Below are positions 51,749-61,101 of a stretch of DNA of 64,000 bases, in pieces. The stretch's first letter is position 1; each line of letters starts with the position of its first letter. Source of the stretch: Catalinimonas alkaloidigena (GTDB taxonomy: Bacteria; Bacteroidota; Bacteroidia; Cytophagales; Flexibacteraceae); NCBI RefSeq assembly GCF_900100765.1, contig NZ_FNFO01000008.1, forward strand, positions 62,001 through 126,000, written 5' to 3'. The translations under genes and the position numbers were made by a program. The notes below the pieces were generated by a model. The model was given only the letters and a program-made list of their open reading frames with translations. It was not told the DNA's origin and ran no database searches.

Positions 51749-53200
51749 TTATTCTCCTTGCCCGAGCGAGTAGCCCCGAACCCCATCGAAATAGTACAGA
51801 TTTTCGGTCTTCACGATGTCGTAGCCCGCGTCGGTCACTTCCTGCATCAGTTGCATCAGTTGCGCTTTGGTGACTGCCGCACTCTCGTCCTTGCGCGTAA
51901 AACGGCAGCACCAATGGTCCGTGAACGATTTGCCGGGAATGTCGTCCGGCCAGGCTTTTACGCCGCGGTTCGTAATGGTCAGCAGCTTCAACCCGTCTTG
52001 CGGTACCTGTGCCAACCGATCGCCCAACTCCTGCGCCGCCCCATTACTCCAATCCAGGAACAAGTCGATGCCGATCAATTCTTTGGCCTTGGTCTGGTGC
52101 ACCGTCTGTTTCTCTGTCACACGTGCTTTGGGCGCATCCGAGTAACTGACCGGCGCAAAATGTTTCGGCAGCTTGCCCATCCGCTCGATCACGGCATCGG
52201 CAAATTCGCGCGTCCCGACTTTCTTTTCGCTGACGTGCATCTTGAAAATATCGGCGGTATGAATCCCGTCTTCCAAGGTACAAAGCCACGCGTTGTTGAT
52301 CTTGGCCGCTACTTCGGGCAGGTTGACGTGCACCAGCATCATGATGGCGGCGTTCAGCAGGCCAGAAGGGTTGGCGATGTTTTGTCCCGCAATGGTAGGA
52401 GCTGAGCCGTGAATGGCCTCAAACATGGCACACTGGTCACCAATGTTGGCCGAGCCCCCCAGGCCGACCGAGCCCGCCACTTGTGCGGCGATGTCCGAAA
52501 TGATGTCGCCGTAGAGGTTCAGCGTTACGATCACGTCGAAACGCTCGGGCGTATCGGCGATCAGGGCCGACCCGATGTCGATGATCCAGTGTTCCTGATT
52601 AATGTCCGGGTATTCCTTCCCAATCTCGTCAAACACGCGGTGGAACAACCCGTCGCTCATCTTCATGATGTTGTCCTTCGTCATGCACGTCACTTTCTTG
52701 CGGCCGTAGGCGCGGGCGTACTCGAAGGCGTAACGGACAATCTTCTCACACCCCGGTCGGCTGATCAGCTTCAGGCACTGCACTACCTCGGCGGTCTGCT
52801 GGTGCTCGATGCCGGCGTAAAGGTCCTCTTCGTTCTCCCGGATGATCACCAGATTCATGGAAGGGTGGCGCGTCACGATGTAGGGGTGAAACGACTGACA
52901 GGGACGTACGTTTGCGTACAACCCCAAAGTTTTACGCGTCGTGACGTTCAGGCTTTTGTAGCCGCCGCCCTGCGGTGTGGTGATCGGTGCTTTTAAAAAT
53001 ACTTTCCGGTCGCGCAGCAGGTCCCAGGCGTCGGCCTGAATGCCCGCACTTACGCCCTGCTTATATACTTTTTCACCTATTTCAATGGTAGCAATGTCCA
53101 GAGGAGCACCCGCTGCATCCAGTATGCGCAAGGTGGCGTCCATAATTTCCGGTCCGATTCCATCGCCGTTGGCAACAACTATTTTTACTTTGTCTGACAT
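51749..53200 (-). CDS. icd: Isocitrate dehydrogenase, long C-terminal-extended type
   Basis: A 483-residue enzyme, ATG at 53200 (MSDKVKIVVANGDGIGPEIM); the extra N-terminal frame to 53254 is rejected. Substrate motif SLNVTTRKTLGLYANVRPC, YGRKKVTCMTKDNIMKMSDGLF and GGSANIGDQCAMFEAIHGSAP follow the isocitrate/isopropylmalate fold. It is longer than the E. coli enzyme, with ~150 extra C-terminal residues, as in Thermus/alpha-proteobacterial type enzymes. Converts isocitrate to 2-oxoglutarate, probably with NADP. Confidence 0.95.
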   Translation of the reverse strand: MSDKVKIVVANGDGIGPEIMDATLRILDAAGAPLDIATIEIGEKVYKQGVSAGIQADAWDLLRDRKVFLKAPITTPQGGGYKSLNVTTRKTLGLYANVRPCQSFHPYIVTRHPSMNLVIIRENEEDLYAGIEHQQTAEVVQCLKLISRPGCEKIVRYAFEYARAYGRKKVTCMTKDNIMKMSDGLFHRVFDEIGKEYPDINQEHWIIDIGSALIADTPERFDVIVTLNLYGDIISDIAAQVAGSVGLGGSANIGDQCAMFEAIHGSAPTIAGQNIANPSGLLNAAIMMLVHVNLPEVAAKINNAWLCTLEDGIHTADIFKMHVSEKKVGTREFADAVIERMGKLPKHFAPVSYSDAPKARVTEKQTVHQTKAKELIGIDLFLDWSNGAAQELGDRLAQVPQDGLKLLTITNRGVKAWPDDIPGKSFTDHWCCRFTRKDESAAVTKAQLMQLMQEVTDAGYDIVKTENLYYFDGVRGYSLGQGE

Positions 53201-53426
53201 AGAAGGTGAGGGGATAAAGGAACAATGTGTTTCACCGACGCAGTGCTGCGTCACTCAAAGGTAAGCACGAGTTGCCCAAGAAGTCGCCTAACGTATTATT
53301 TTAGAGCCTATTCCTGAAAAATTACCGGCCCAGCGTGCGATTGTGCTGCGCTGGCAAAAGCAGCAACTGCCCGGAAACCGTTACGTCGCCGGGCCGTACT
53401 CCCCTTGCTGTACGGGGAAAGACCGA

Positions 53427-54461
53427 TTAGGGATTAGGCGCGGTCGAAGCCTCAGCCGGAGCGGGAGTTTCGAGGCGGGTGGCTTCGGGTGTAGAGGAAG
53501 GCAGGGAAATGTTGCCCCCGACGAAGCGAATCAGAAACACCATAATGACGCTCACCACCAGGCCGGTCACTACTTTGGCCAGATCGCTACCCGCCAGGCG
53601 TGCTACCGGATTGATGTTGCGCTCGCGCAACCGCCACGCAATGGCGAATTCGCGGCCGGCCAGCAGTCCCACAAATACCCAGGTGGTACTCATCGGAATG
53701 GCGCTCCACTCCTTGAAAATCAACAGAATGAACCCGTAGATAAAGTCGATCAACGTGGCCGAGCGTACGTCGTCGGTATTGGTTTTGCTTTTAACGATTC
53801 GCTGAATGACGCCCCCACGCATGTAGAAAATCAGCGCCAGCAAGGCCAGCAGTGCCACCAGCGAAAAACAAAGCTGGGAAAAGCTCAGGTCGCGCGGTAG
53901 GTACACGTAAATGTTGGCCATGTCCTGAATCAGCCACTGCGACCACAGAAATCCGGTTGAGATCCATTGGGCGGCCATCCAGCGGCGGTCTTCTCCCGCA
54001 AAGTGGGTATCGATAAAGTGCCGCTCGATGGTGCGGGAAATGCTCAGGTACACGCCGATCGACGCCACAAAAGCGACCAGATAGCCCAACAACGATTTGA
54101 TGACCATATCGCCCAGCGCCCCGGGCGAGAACACGCTCAGAATCAGGAAAGTAGTACTGACCGGAAACCCGAAGCGGGTGAGCAGCATCAGCACCAGCGG
54201 CGGCAGGATGTACCACCATTCCAGTGTGGTGGGCAAATCGATTTTAGAAAGACGTCCGTACGAAACATCGCCGCCGTAGGCGTACCATCCCCAGCAGACC
54301 ACCACCGTGAGAATAACGGCAGCATAGGCCCATAAAATGTACCAGGGGCGCTTTTCGTTTGAACTTAAGAAGGTTCCGAGGGTTTGAATAACGTCGTTTC
54401 CTACCACCGAATAGGCAGAAAGCAAAAAGCCGACGTACATCACAAGTGTTGTAATCTCCAT
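53427..54461 (-). CDS. PiT-like inorganic phosphate transporter-family protein
   Basis: A 344-residue inner-membrane protein with about eight to ten helices. The start at 54461 (MEITTLVMYVGFLLSAYSVVGNDVIQTLGT) is supported by the TACCTTTG box 85 nt upstream, which excludes a longer open frame. VGNDVIQTLGTF resembles the ANDxxN signature, and FPVSTTFLILSVFSPG and IPMSTTWVFVGLLAGREF are its paired halves. Family role: phosphate-sodium/proton symport. The Asn of ANDxxN is replaced, so the substrate is unsure. A proline/alanine-rich tail ends the protein. Confidence 0.75.
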   Translation of the reverse strand: MEITTLVMYVGFLLSAYSVVGNDVIQTLGTFLSSNEKRPWYILWAYAAVILTVVVCWGWYAYGGDVSYGRLSKIDLPTTLEWWYILPPLVLMLLTRFGFPVSTTFLILSVFSPGALGDMVIKSLLGYLVAFVASIGVYLSISRTIERHFIDTHFAGEDRRWMAAQWISTGFLWSQWLIQDMANIYVYLPRDLSFSQLCFSLVALLALLALIFYMRGGVIQRIVKSKTNTDDVRSATLIDFIYGFILLIFKEWSAIPMSTTWVFVGLLAGREFAIAWRLRERNINPVARLAGSDLAKVVTGLVVSVIMVFLIRFVGGNISLPSSTPEATRLETPAPAEASTAPNP

Positions 54462-54545
54462 AAAAAACGCAACACGCAATTGAGGCGCTTGCTTACCGGG
54501 TAGGCGACGAACAGCAGTGCGGGTTCGTTCTCCCAATTTGTACGG

Positions 54546-54553
54546 CAAAGGTA
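54546..54553 (-). promoter_or_regulatory. -7 box of the PiT-like gene
   Basis: Minus-strand TACCTTTG fits TAnnTTTG; expected leader about 80 nt. Confidence 0.5.
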
Positions 54554-54585
54554 GCCATCTTTATCACCGATGTGTTAACTCTGTG

Positions 54586-55263
54586 TTAAATCGCTTTCCG
54601 CGCCAGCGAATCGTGTAGGGCGTCCCAGCCCTCCGTGTCTTCCTGAAGACGTCGAACTGCCTCAGCCACAAATTTTTGCAATATTACGTGATTCTCGTCC
54701 AGCGGTTTGCCCGTCACGCGCCGGTAAACGCCTGCCAGCGATTGTACCACACCCGCCTGCTGCTGATAGCGTTTCAAAAATTGCGCAGCCCTGAACTGCT
54801 CCAGAAATCTGTAAAACGTGGTAGCATGGGCTTCCCACGACAACCACTCGAAAATCTTCACGACACCTTCGAGCGTAACACGATCCAGTTGTGCATAAAA
54901 TTGGTCGGCCAACGCAGGCTCTTTCTGCAGAAGTTGCCGGTCGAGCAGGATTTCAACCGCGACATGGGCCAGAAAGTAGTCGTATTTCTGCAACAACGGC
55001 ACTGGCTGCGCACGCAACCAGTCGGTCAGTTCCCGCACACGCGTTTGAAACCAAGGCAACGTATGAAACACCCGATCGACTTCGACGTGGCGCAGAATGC
55101 CTTCCCGCACCGGCGTCCAGTAGGCTGTGTCGGGCAACGAGGGGAGCGCAGCCGGAATGCGCAACACGCGCTGTGCGCGCACCAGATCGGGCAACACCAG
55201 TCCTAGCGTATAATAAGGATCGTGGTACGTACGGTCAAGATAATAGTGCGATAGGTAATTCAC
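54586..55263 (-). CDS. AcpH-like (acyl-carrier-protein phosphodiesterase family) protein
   Basis: A 225-residue protein beginning at a GTG (MNYLSHYYLDR, shared four bases GTGA with the rlmN stop). VNYLSHYYLD, LGLVLPDLVR and GILRHVEVDRVFHT fit the ACP phosphodiesterase family: the His and Asp residues correspond to its metal site. AcpH removes the phosphopantetheine arm from ACP. The match is by motifs only, so the activity is inferred. Confidence 0.65.
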   Translation of the reverse strand: MNYLSHYYLDRTYHDPYYTLGLVLPDLVRAQRVLRIPAALPSLPDTAYWTPVREGILRHVEVDRVFHTLPWFQTRVRELTDWLRAQPVPLLQKYDYFLAHVAVEILLDRQLLQKEPALADQFYAQLDRVTLEGVVKIFEWLSWEAHATTFYRFLEQFRAAQFLKRYQQQAGVVQSLAGVYRRVTGKPLDENHVILQKFVAEAVRRLQEDTEGWDALHDSLARKAI

Positions 55264-56321
55264 GCGCCCTGCCGTTCCTTGATCGCCAGTTGACCGCACG
55301 CCGCATCAATGTCTTTGCCCCGGCTGCGCCGCACGTTGACCGTGACGCCACGCTTCGCCAGGTAATCCCGGAAACTATTGAGCCGGTCTTCGCCGGTATT
55401 GACAAAGCTGGCTTCGGCGATAGGGTTGTATTCGATGATGTTGACTTTGCAGGGGAAGTGGCGCGTGAACCGGTACAGTTCTTCGGCGTCTTTTAAGGTA
55501 TCGTTGAAATTATAAAAGACGATGTATTCGAATGTAACCGGATTTTTTGTTTTATTGTAAAAGTACTTCAGCGCATCGCGCAACGCTACCAACGAGTTGC
55601 TCTCATTAATGGGCATAATCTGATTGCGCTTCTGATCGTTGGCGGCATGCAGCGAAAGGGCCAGGTTAAATTTGACCTGATCGTCGCCCAGTTTGCGAAT
55701 CATCTTGGCAATGCCGGCAGTAGAGACCGTAATGCGGTGCGAAGCCATGTTCAGACCCGATGGCGAGGTGAGGTAGTCGATCGACTGCAGCACGTTTGCG
55801 TAATTCAGCAACGGTTCGCCCATTCCCATGTACACGATGTTGGTGAGCGGTTTCTGATAGAACGTTTCCGCTTGTTGGCGGATCAGCACAACCTGGTCGT
55901 AAATCTCCGCGGCATCCAGGTTTCGCTTGCGTTCCATGTAACCCGTCGCACAAAACTTGCACGTTAACGAACAACCTACCTGCGACGAAATACAAGCCGT
56001 CATGCGGGTATCGGTCGGAATCAGCACTCCTTCCACCAAATGACTATCCCACAGCCGAAAGGCTGATTTGACCGTTCCATCGCCACTCTGTTGTTGGCTG
56101 TCGACCCGGACAGGACGCAGGGCATAATGGGCCTCCAGTTGCTCGCGCAACGCACGCGAAAGGTTGGACATCTCGTCGAAGCTATGCGCCGACTTTTGCC
56201 ATAGCCATTGCTGAATCTGCTTGGCACGGAACGGTTTTTCGCCTACCGAAGTCAAAAATTGTTGCAAGGCGTGGTCGTCGGCCTTACGGATGTCGGGTAA
56301 TGTAGAAGAAGGGGTTTGCAT
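55260..56321 (-). CDS. rlmN: 23S rRNA (adenine-2503-C2)-methyltransferase
   Basis: A 353-residue radical-SAM enzyme. The CxxxCxxC cluster motif is C117-C121-C124 (CSLTCKFC), with AYMGMGEPLLNY-type MGMGEPLLNY, and the C-terminal Cys in RSRGKDIDAACGQLA. It methylates A2503 of 23S rRNA and some tRNA adenosines. It is coupled by a 4-nt overlap to the AcpH-like gene. Confidence 0.96.
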   Translation of the reverse strand: MQTPSSTLPDIRKADDHALQQFLTSVGEKPFRAKQIQQWLWQKSAHSFDEMSNLSRALREQLEAHYALRPVRVDSQQQSGDGTVKSAFRLWDSHLVEGVLIPTDTRMTACISSQVGCSLTCKFCATGYMERKRNLDAAEIYDQVVLIRQQAETFYQKPLTNIVYMGMGEPLLNYANVLQSIDYLTSPSGLNMASHRITVSTAGIAKMIRKLGDDQVKFNLALSLHAANDQKRNQIMPINESNSLVALRDALKYFYNKTKNPVTFEYIVFYNFNDTLKDAEELYRFTRHFPCKVNIIEYNPIAEASFVNTGEDRLNSFRDYLAKRGVTVNVRRSRGKDIDAACGQLAIKERQGA

Positions 56322-56650
56322 GGTCGCGGCTGAGCCTTACAAATCAGGAGAATAAAGTATGGTCTTAACTAAGATGATCTGTAAAAGATTCCACCGCCTT
56401 GGACGAAACGTCGAACGAGTTAAAACTTTAAGCGGCCAAATCCTCATTAATAAAATACAATATTATGCTTAAATTAAGCTATTCTAACGCATCAGTTCTT
56501 ACGTATTAACAAAACTCTCATTCATTCGCTTGTATGTTGTTTAATTTTTTTTCAGAACAGATGTAAGGAAGATCAGATTTGATCACTATATTTGCTAAGA
56601 CGATTAGATTATTTGCATAAACGAATATTCAATTTTTAAATCCAATAGCC
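56322..56650. other. AT-rich intergenic region before the globin gene
   Basis: About 330 nt that separates divergent genes. Only the TATATTTG promoter box (56587-56594) is recognisable; otherwise AT-rich and without a repeat. Confidence 0.5.
56587..56594 (+). promoter_or_regulatory. -7 box of the truncated globin gene
   Basis: TATATTTG fits TAnnTTTG, 56 nt before the ATG. No clear -33 TTG. Confidence 0.45.
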
Positions 56651-57028
56651 ATGACAGCAGATCTAAGTACAAGCCAAGATGTTCGGAACGTAATCGATTC
56701 CTTCTGCGAAAGATTACGTCGGGATGAGATGATCTCTCGTTATTTCCAGTACGTAGACTGGAAGTCGAACTTGCCTCAAATGTACAGCTATTGGTCGTCG
56801 CTTCTGTTGGGTAGAAAAGAAGAAAGCCGTTCGGAAGGACGTCCTTTCCCGAAGCATATGATGATGCTCGGGTTAACCGAAACCCAGTTTCAGCGTTGGA
56901 TTCAGCTTTTTTATAAGGCCATTGATGAGAAATACAAAGGGGAAAAAGCCGCGAAGATGAAATTGAACATCCACGCGCTCACCCTGGCTTTGCAGTCGCG
57001 GTTGCATGTTATGAACGCAGACGACTGA
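56651..57028 (+). CDS. Group III truncated haemoglobin-like protein
   Basis: A 125-residue all-helical protein. FCERLRRDE, YFQYVDW, SYWSSLLLG, FPKHMMM and RWIQLFYKAID align with group III truncated haemoglobins. The proximal haem His (H69), CD1 Phe (F32) and G8 Trp (W83) are present. The distal pocket is changed: the usual Tyr B10 reads Cys 19 and the usual His E7 reads Asn 40. Family roles are oxygen or NO/nitrite chemistry; with an altered pocket the ligand cannot be predicted. Confidence 0.8.
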   Translation: MTADLSTSQDVRNVIDSFCERLRRDEMISRYFQYVDWKSNLPQMYSYWSSLLLGRKEESRSEGRPFPKHMMMLGLTETQFQRWIQLFYKAIDEKYKGEKAAKMKLNIHALTLALQSRLHVMNADD

Positions 57029-57056
57029 TTTTTTTGACTCTAGCCTGTCATTTTTT

Positions 57057-57090
57057 AGCCACGTTAGCGTTCTGCCGACGTGGCTTTTTT
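57057..57090 (+). terminator. Rho-independent terminator of the globin gene
   Basis: Stem AGCCACGT / ACGTGGCT with a 13-nt loop and six T. It overlaps the last codon of the convergent VTT-domain gene. Confidence 0.8.
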
Positions 57091-57762
57091 CATGGCGCGC
57101 CGGATGTAAAAGGTCAGCCCCACCAGCGAAAACAGCACCAGCGCCACGACGACCACGCGTTCGGTCACGCCCCCCCCCTCTTCCAGCACATTGCGCAATT
57201 GAAATGCCTGTTGGCCGATGGCAGTCATCAACACAGTCCGGGGCAGCATCCCGACAGTACCTGCCAGAAGAACGGTTCGTAGTCGCATGCGGAGCATCGC
57301 GAACAGAACATTCATCACCGCAAAGGGCAGTACCGGCGACAACCGCGCCAGCACGACGACCTGTGCATTGTCGGCACGTAACATCTGTAGCGTTCGTTGG
57401 ACCTTCTCGAACTGATGTAAACTTTGCAGGAAGGTGCCGCCGTCCAACTGCCGGGCAACGAGGTATCCCAACCAGGCAGCAATCGTATAGGCCGGTACGC
57501 TCCCCAGCAACGCCTGAAATCCCAGGAAATAGCCTGTCAACAGAGCGATAAAGGTGGTGGGGGTGACGCCCAGCGCCATGCTCAACGCAAACGCCGCGAA
57601 TACACCGCTCCAGGTCCAGGTCGAAAAATCGGCCACCTGTGTTTCGTATTGAATGGCTCCTACGACCAACACGCTGCTGACCAACAGCGGAGCCACGCTG
57701 AGCCAGAGCATCCAGTAAAAGGCAGCACGGTTGGTACGCAGAAAGGAAAAGATACGGTGCAT
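57064..57762 (-). CDS. VTT-domain (TVP38/TMEM64-family) membrane protein
   Basis: A 232-residue inner-membrane protein with about five to six helices. TPTTFIALLTGYFLGF, VPAYTIAAWLGYLVAR and LARLSPVLPFAVMNVLFAMLRMRL match the SNARE-associated/VTT (DedA-like) family, thought to act in lipid or membrane-potential homeostasis. The conserved R of LARLSP and the following P are present. The stop lies inside the convergent globin terminator. Confidence 0.85.
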   Translation of the reverse strand: MHRIFSFLRTNRAAFYWMLWLSVAPLLVSSVLVVGAIQYETQVADFSTWTWSGVFAAFALSMALGVTPTTFIALLTGYFLGFQALLGSVPAYTIAAWLGYLVARQLDGGTFLQSLHQFEKVQRTLQMLRADNAQVVVLARLSPVLPFAVMNVLFAMLRMRLRTVLLAGTVGMLPRTVLMTAIGQQAFQLRNVLEEGGGVTERVVVVALVLFSLVGLTFYIRRAMKKATSAER

Positions 57763-57852
57763 AGAAACAGGAAGCTATGGGCCACGCTTTCCGAAAAGAC
57801 CAATGCCTCAGGAGGTTTTGTTTAATTTACAGCTCCTAACGAACTCAGATTT

Positions 57853-58992
57853 ATGAAATTCGGAACCAAAGCTATTCACGCCGGCGTCGAGCCCGATCCC
57901 TCAACCGGAGCGGTAATGACGCCCATTTTTCAAACGTCTACCTACGCCCAAACCTCACCGGGTCGCCACAAAGGTTACGAATATTCGCGTACGCATAACC
58001 CTACCCGCACTGTAGCGCAACGCAACATTGCAGCCCTGGAAAACGGAAAGTTTGCCTTCTGCTTTGCGACGGGCATGGCCGCTACCGATACGGTCGTCAA
58101 ACTCCTGAAGCCCGGCGACGAGGTGGTGGCAACCAACGACTTGTACGGCGGGACGTACCGACTCTTTACCAAAGTATACGAAGCGTACGGAATTCGTTTC
58201 AAGTTCGTCAACATGCACGACCTAGAGAACATCCGGGCCGCCATTACCGACCAGACGCGCCTTCTCTGGCTGGAAACGCCCACCAATCCGCTGCTGAAAG
58301 TCATTGACATCGCCGGTGCGGTGGCGATCGCCAAAGAGCGCAACGTGATGGTAGCCGTCGACAATACGTTCGCGACGCCTTACCTGCAAACGCCGCTTGA
58401 CTTAGGTGTGGACATTGTGATGCACTCGTTGACCAAGTACATGGCTGGTCACTCAGACGTGGTGATGGGCTCGCTTGTGGTCAACGACGAAAAGCTGGCA
58501 GAGCGCATCGCCTTTCTGCAAAACTCCGTTGGGGCAACGCCCGGCCCACAGGATTGTTTCCTGTTGCTGCGGGGCATCAAAACCCTGCACCTCCGCATGC
58601 AACGCCACTGCGAAAACGCCCGCGTCATTGCCGAGTATCTGCGTAGCCACCCGAAAGTAGGGCAGGTTTACTGGCCCGGTCTGGAGGACCATCCGGGTCA
58701 CGCCATTGCCAAAAAGCAGATGCGCGACTTTGGAGGCATGGTTTCGTTTGTCCTGAAGAACGATGATCTGGAAGAAGCCAAGCGTGTGATGGAAAGTATC
58801 GAGTTGTTCACCCTGGCCGAATCGCTCGGAGGGGTCGAATCCATTTGTACTCACCCCGCCAGCATGACCCACGCCAGCATTCCCAAAGAGGAACGCGAGA
58901 AAAACGGCCTGAAAGATTCTCTCATTCGCCTTTCGGTCGGTGTGGAAGATGTCGAAGATCTGGTGGAAGACCTAAAGCAAGCCATTGGCTAA
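57853..58992 (+). CDS. Cystathionine gamma-synthase/lyase-type PLP enzyme
   Basis: A 379-residue enzyme of the Cys/Met metabolism family. The PLP lysine is K195 (MHSLTKYMAGHSDV); YxYSRTxNPT (YEYSRTHNPT), EEVVATNDLYGGTY and LAESLGGVESICTHPASMTHASI are conserved signature segments. Whether it is gamma-synthase or gamma/beta-lyase cannot be decided from motifs. It joins the cysteine-methionine pathway like cysH at 37 kb but is not linked to it. Confidence 0.92.
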   Translation: MKFGTKAIHAGVEPDPSTGAVMTPIFQTSTYAQTSPGRHKGYEYSRTHNPTRTVAQRNIAALENGKFAFCFATGMAATDTVVKLLKPGDEVVATNDLYGGTYRLFTKVYEAYGIRFKFVNMHDLENIRAAITDQTRLLWLETPTNPLLKVIDIAGAVAIAKERNVMVAVDNTFATPYLQTPLDLGVDIVMHSLTKYMAGHSDVVMGSLVVNDEKLAERIAFLQNSVGATPGPQDCFLLLRGIKTLHLRMQRHCENARVIAEYLRSHPKVGQVYWPGLEDHPGHAIAKKQMRDFGGMVSFVLKNDDLEEAKRVMESIELFTLAESLGGVESICTHPASMTHASIPKEEREKNGLKDSLIRLSVGVEDVEDLVEDLKQAIG

Positions 58993-59015
58993 ATGTAAAC
59001 CCGCCCACACAAATA

Positions 59016-59057
59016 CAAAAATCCCTGACACTCGGTGACGAGCGCCAGGGATTTTTG
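59016..59057. terminator. Bidirectional terminator between the cystathionine enzyme and OmpA genes
   Basis: AAAAATCCCTG and CAGGGATTTTTG form an 11-bp stem with an 18-nt loop; A- and T-runs on both sides make it functional both ways. Confidence 0.85.
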
Positions 59058-59074
59058 TTAAAGGCCGAATCAAA

Positions 59075-60055
59075 CTAGTTCTCCAGGATTTGCAGAAGCT
59101 CGTCCAGCTTTGGCGTCAGGATGATTTCAGTCCGACGATTCTGCTGGCGGGCTGTAGCAGTTTTGCCTTCGGCGATCGGCACAAACTCTCCGCGCCCGGC
59201 TGCGATCAGCCGTGCACCGTCCACACCGTCTTCGTTCAGCAGCCGCACGATCGAAGTGGCCCGCAGGGCGCTCAGGTCCCAGTTATCGGCAATGCACTGG
59301 GTTTTGATCGGCACATCGTCGGTATGACCTTCCACCATAATGCTCACGTCGCTCTGCTCTCGCAGGATGGGTGCCAGCTTTTTCAGGGCGTCTACCCCTT
59401 TGCGGTCTACCGCGTAACTACCTGACTTAAAAAGCAATTGCTCTGAAAGCGAAACATACACCTTCCCGTTGCGGATGTCGACCGTCAGGTCTTTCTCCGT
59501 AAAATTGAGGAGAGCGTTGCTGACGCGCGTCCGCAGATCGTTCACGGCAGCCTCCTTGTCGGCCAGCACCTTCTCCAGTTCCTTCACCCGTTCTTCGCGG
59601 GCCTTCAGGTTATTACTCAGCTCGTCGATTTCGCGGCGGCTCTCCTGCAAGCGTTGCTCCGTGGCAATCAGGGCCTGCTCGCGTTCGGCCAGCGTTCCGC
59701 TTAGCTTGTTGGCTTCGGCCGTGCTGTTGGACAACAGGCGGTTGTGGTTGCGAATCAACTCTTCGTACGTATTGTTTAGCTCGTCGTAGAGCGTCTTTTG
59801 CTTCACATACGATTGGTTCAAACGCGCTGAATCTTCAGCCAAGCGGCGGTTGTTCTCCTGAAGCGAACTATAGGCCCGGTTGCGTTGCTGCATTTCTTCT
59901 TCCAACTGCGCCAAGCGCGTTTCGCAGGCTTCCAGCCCTGATTCCAACTGCGTTTTTTCGGCAGTCAGGTCGTCGTAACGTTTCCGGGTAACACAACTGG
60001 ACAATAGCGCCACCGCCAGCAGCAGGGTGGTCAGCGATCGAGTAAAGGTGGACAT
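59075..60055 (-). CDS. OmpA-family lipoprotein with coiled-coil linker
   Basis: A 326-residue lipoprotein (signal to ALLSSC). Residues ~25-185 are a long coiled coil. The OmpA/MotB peptidoglycan-binding domain is at ~195-315: VEGHTDDVPI, NWDLSALRATSIVRLL and RQQNRRTEI, with the diaminopimelate-binding Asp and Arg. It should tie the outer membrane to the cell wall, or act as a MotB-like anchor. Confidence 0.93.
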   Translation of the reverse strand: MSTFTRSLTTLLLAVALLSSCVTRKRYDDLTAEKTQLESGLEACETRLAQLEEEMQQRNRAYSSLQENNRRLAEDSARLNQSYVKQKTLYDELNNTYEELIRNHNRLLSNSTAEANKLSGTLAEREQALIATEQRLQESRREIDELSNNLKAREERVKELEKVLADKEAAVNDLRTRVSNALLNFTEKDLTVDIRNGKVYVSLSEQLLFKSGSYAVDRKGVDALKKLAPILREQSDVSIMVEGHTDDVPIKTQCIADNWDLSALRATSIVRLLNEDGVDGARLIAAGRGEFVPIAEGKTATARQQNRRTEIILTPKLDELLQILEN

Positions 60056-60162
60056 GAGGCGTTGAGTTTTGTGAACAAGCGTAGCGTAAATTGGCCGATA
60101 TCAATCACTTCGAAACCAATCGGCATTCTTTACCTTGGTGCAAGATATAACAAAACAACCTG

Positions 60163-61035
60163 ATGATGTACAATGAACCAATGCTAAAAGAGGGGGCTTT
60201 GCGTGGCAAAACCATTCTGGTTACCGGTGGCGGTACGGGCCTGGGCCGCTCGATGGGCAAGTATTTTCTGGAGCTGGGGGCCACGCTGGTCATCGCCAGC
60301 CGAAAGCTCGATGTGCTGGAGCAAACCGCCCGCGAACTGGAAGAAAGCACGGGAGGCACGGTCCTGCCACTTGCTTGCGACGTCCGAAATCATCTGGACG
60401 TAGAAAACACCCTGAAGGCGATTCTCGACCGCTTCGGGAAGCTGGACGTGCTGGTCAACAACGCCGCCGGCAACTTTATCAGCCCGACGGAACGGCTCTC
60501 ACCAAAGGGCTTCGATGTTATCGTCGACATTGTGCTGAAAGGTACTTACAACTTTACGCTCACCTGCGGCCAACACTGGATACAGCAGCAGCAACGGGCT
60601 TCCATTCTGAACATCGTGACGACCTACGCCTGGACAGGCTCGGGCTACGTAGCGCCGTCGGCTTGCGCAAAGGCGGGCGTGTTGGCCCTGACTCGCTCGC
60701 TGGCCGCCGAATGGGGCAAATACGGCATTCGCTCCAACGCCATTGCCCCCGGCCCCTTTCCGACCGAAGGGGCGTGGAGTCGTCTGCTGCCGAAAGAACT
60801 AGACGAGAAGATTGACCTGAAGAAACGCATTCCGCTGGGACGCTACGGCGATCATCAGGAACTGGCTAACCTAGCCGCTTATCTGGTTTCGGATTACGCG
60901 TCGTACGTTAACGGCGAGGTAGTAACCATCGACGGGGGCGAGTGGCTCTACGGAGCCGGGGAGTTCAATCACCTGGATCAGATCCCGGCCCCGATGTGGG
61001 ACTCGCTCGAAAAAGCGGTTCGCGGTAAAAAATAA
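60163..61035 (+). CDS. 2,4-dienoyl-CoA reductase (DECR1-type SDR)
   Basis: A 290-residue SDR. TGGGTGLGRSMG binds NADP; NNAAGNFISP is the conserved DECR motif. The catalytic pair follows the mitochondrial DECR1 pattern: Y155 in TTYAWTGSG and K170 in SACAKAG, 15 residues apart, while the classical YxxxK Tyr is Ser. It should reduce 2,4-dienoyl-CoA in beta-oxidation of unsaturated fatty acids. Several nearby ATGs (60163, 60166, 60181) could be the start. Confidence 0.88.
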   Translation: MMYNEPMLKEGALRGKTILVTGGGTGLGRSMGKYFLELGATLVIASRKLDVLEQTARELEESTGGTVLPLACDVRNHLDVENTLKAILDRFGKLDVLVNNAAGNFISPTERLSPKGFDVIVDIVLKGTYNFTLTCGQHWIQQQQRASILNIVTTYAWTGSGYVAPSACAKAGVLALTRSLAAEWGKYGIRSNAIAPGPFPTEGAWSRLLPKELDEKIDLKKRIPLGRYGDHQELANLAAYLVSDYASYVNGEVVTIDGGEWLYGAGEFNHLDQIPAPMWDSLEKAVRGKK

Positions 61036-61040
61036 GCCAC

Positions 61041-61071
61041 AAAAAAAGCCACGACACTGCCGTGGCTTTTT
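61041..61071. terminator. Bidirectional terminator after the DECR-type gene
   Basis: AAAAAGCCACG / CGTGGCTTTTT, 9-bp stem and 7-nt loop, with A- and T-runs. It separates two convergent genes. Confidence 0.85.
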
Positions 61072-61101
61072 CATTTATCATGCACTAAGACTTATCCGGG
61101 C

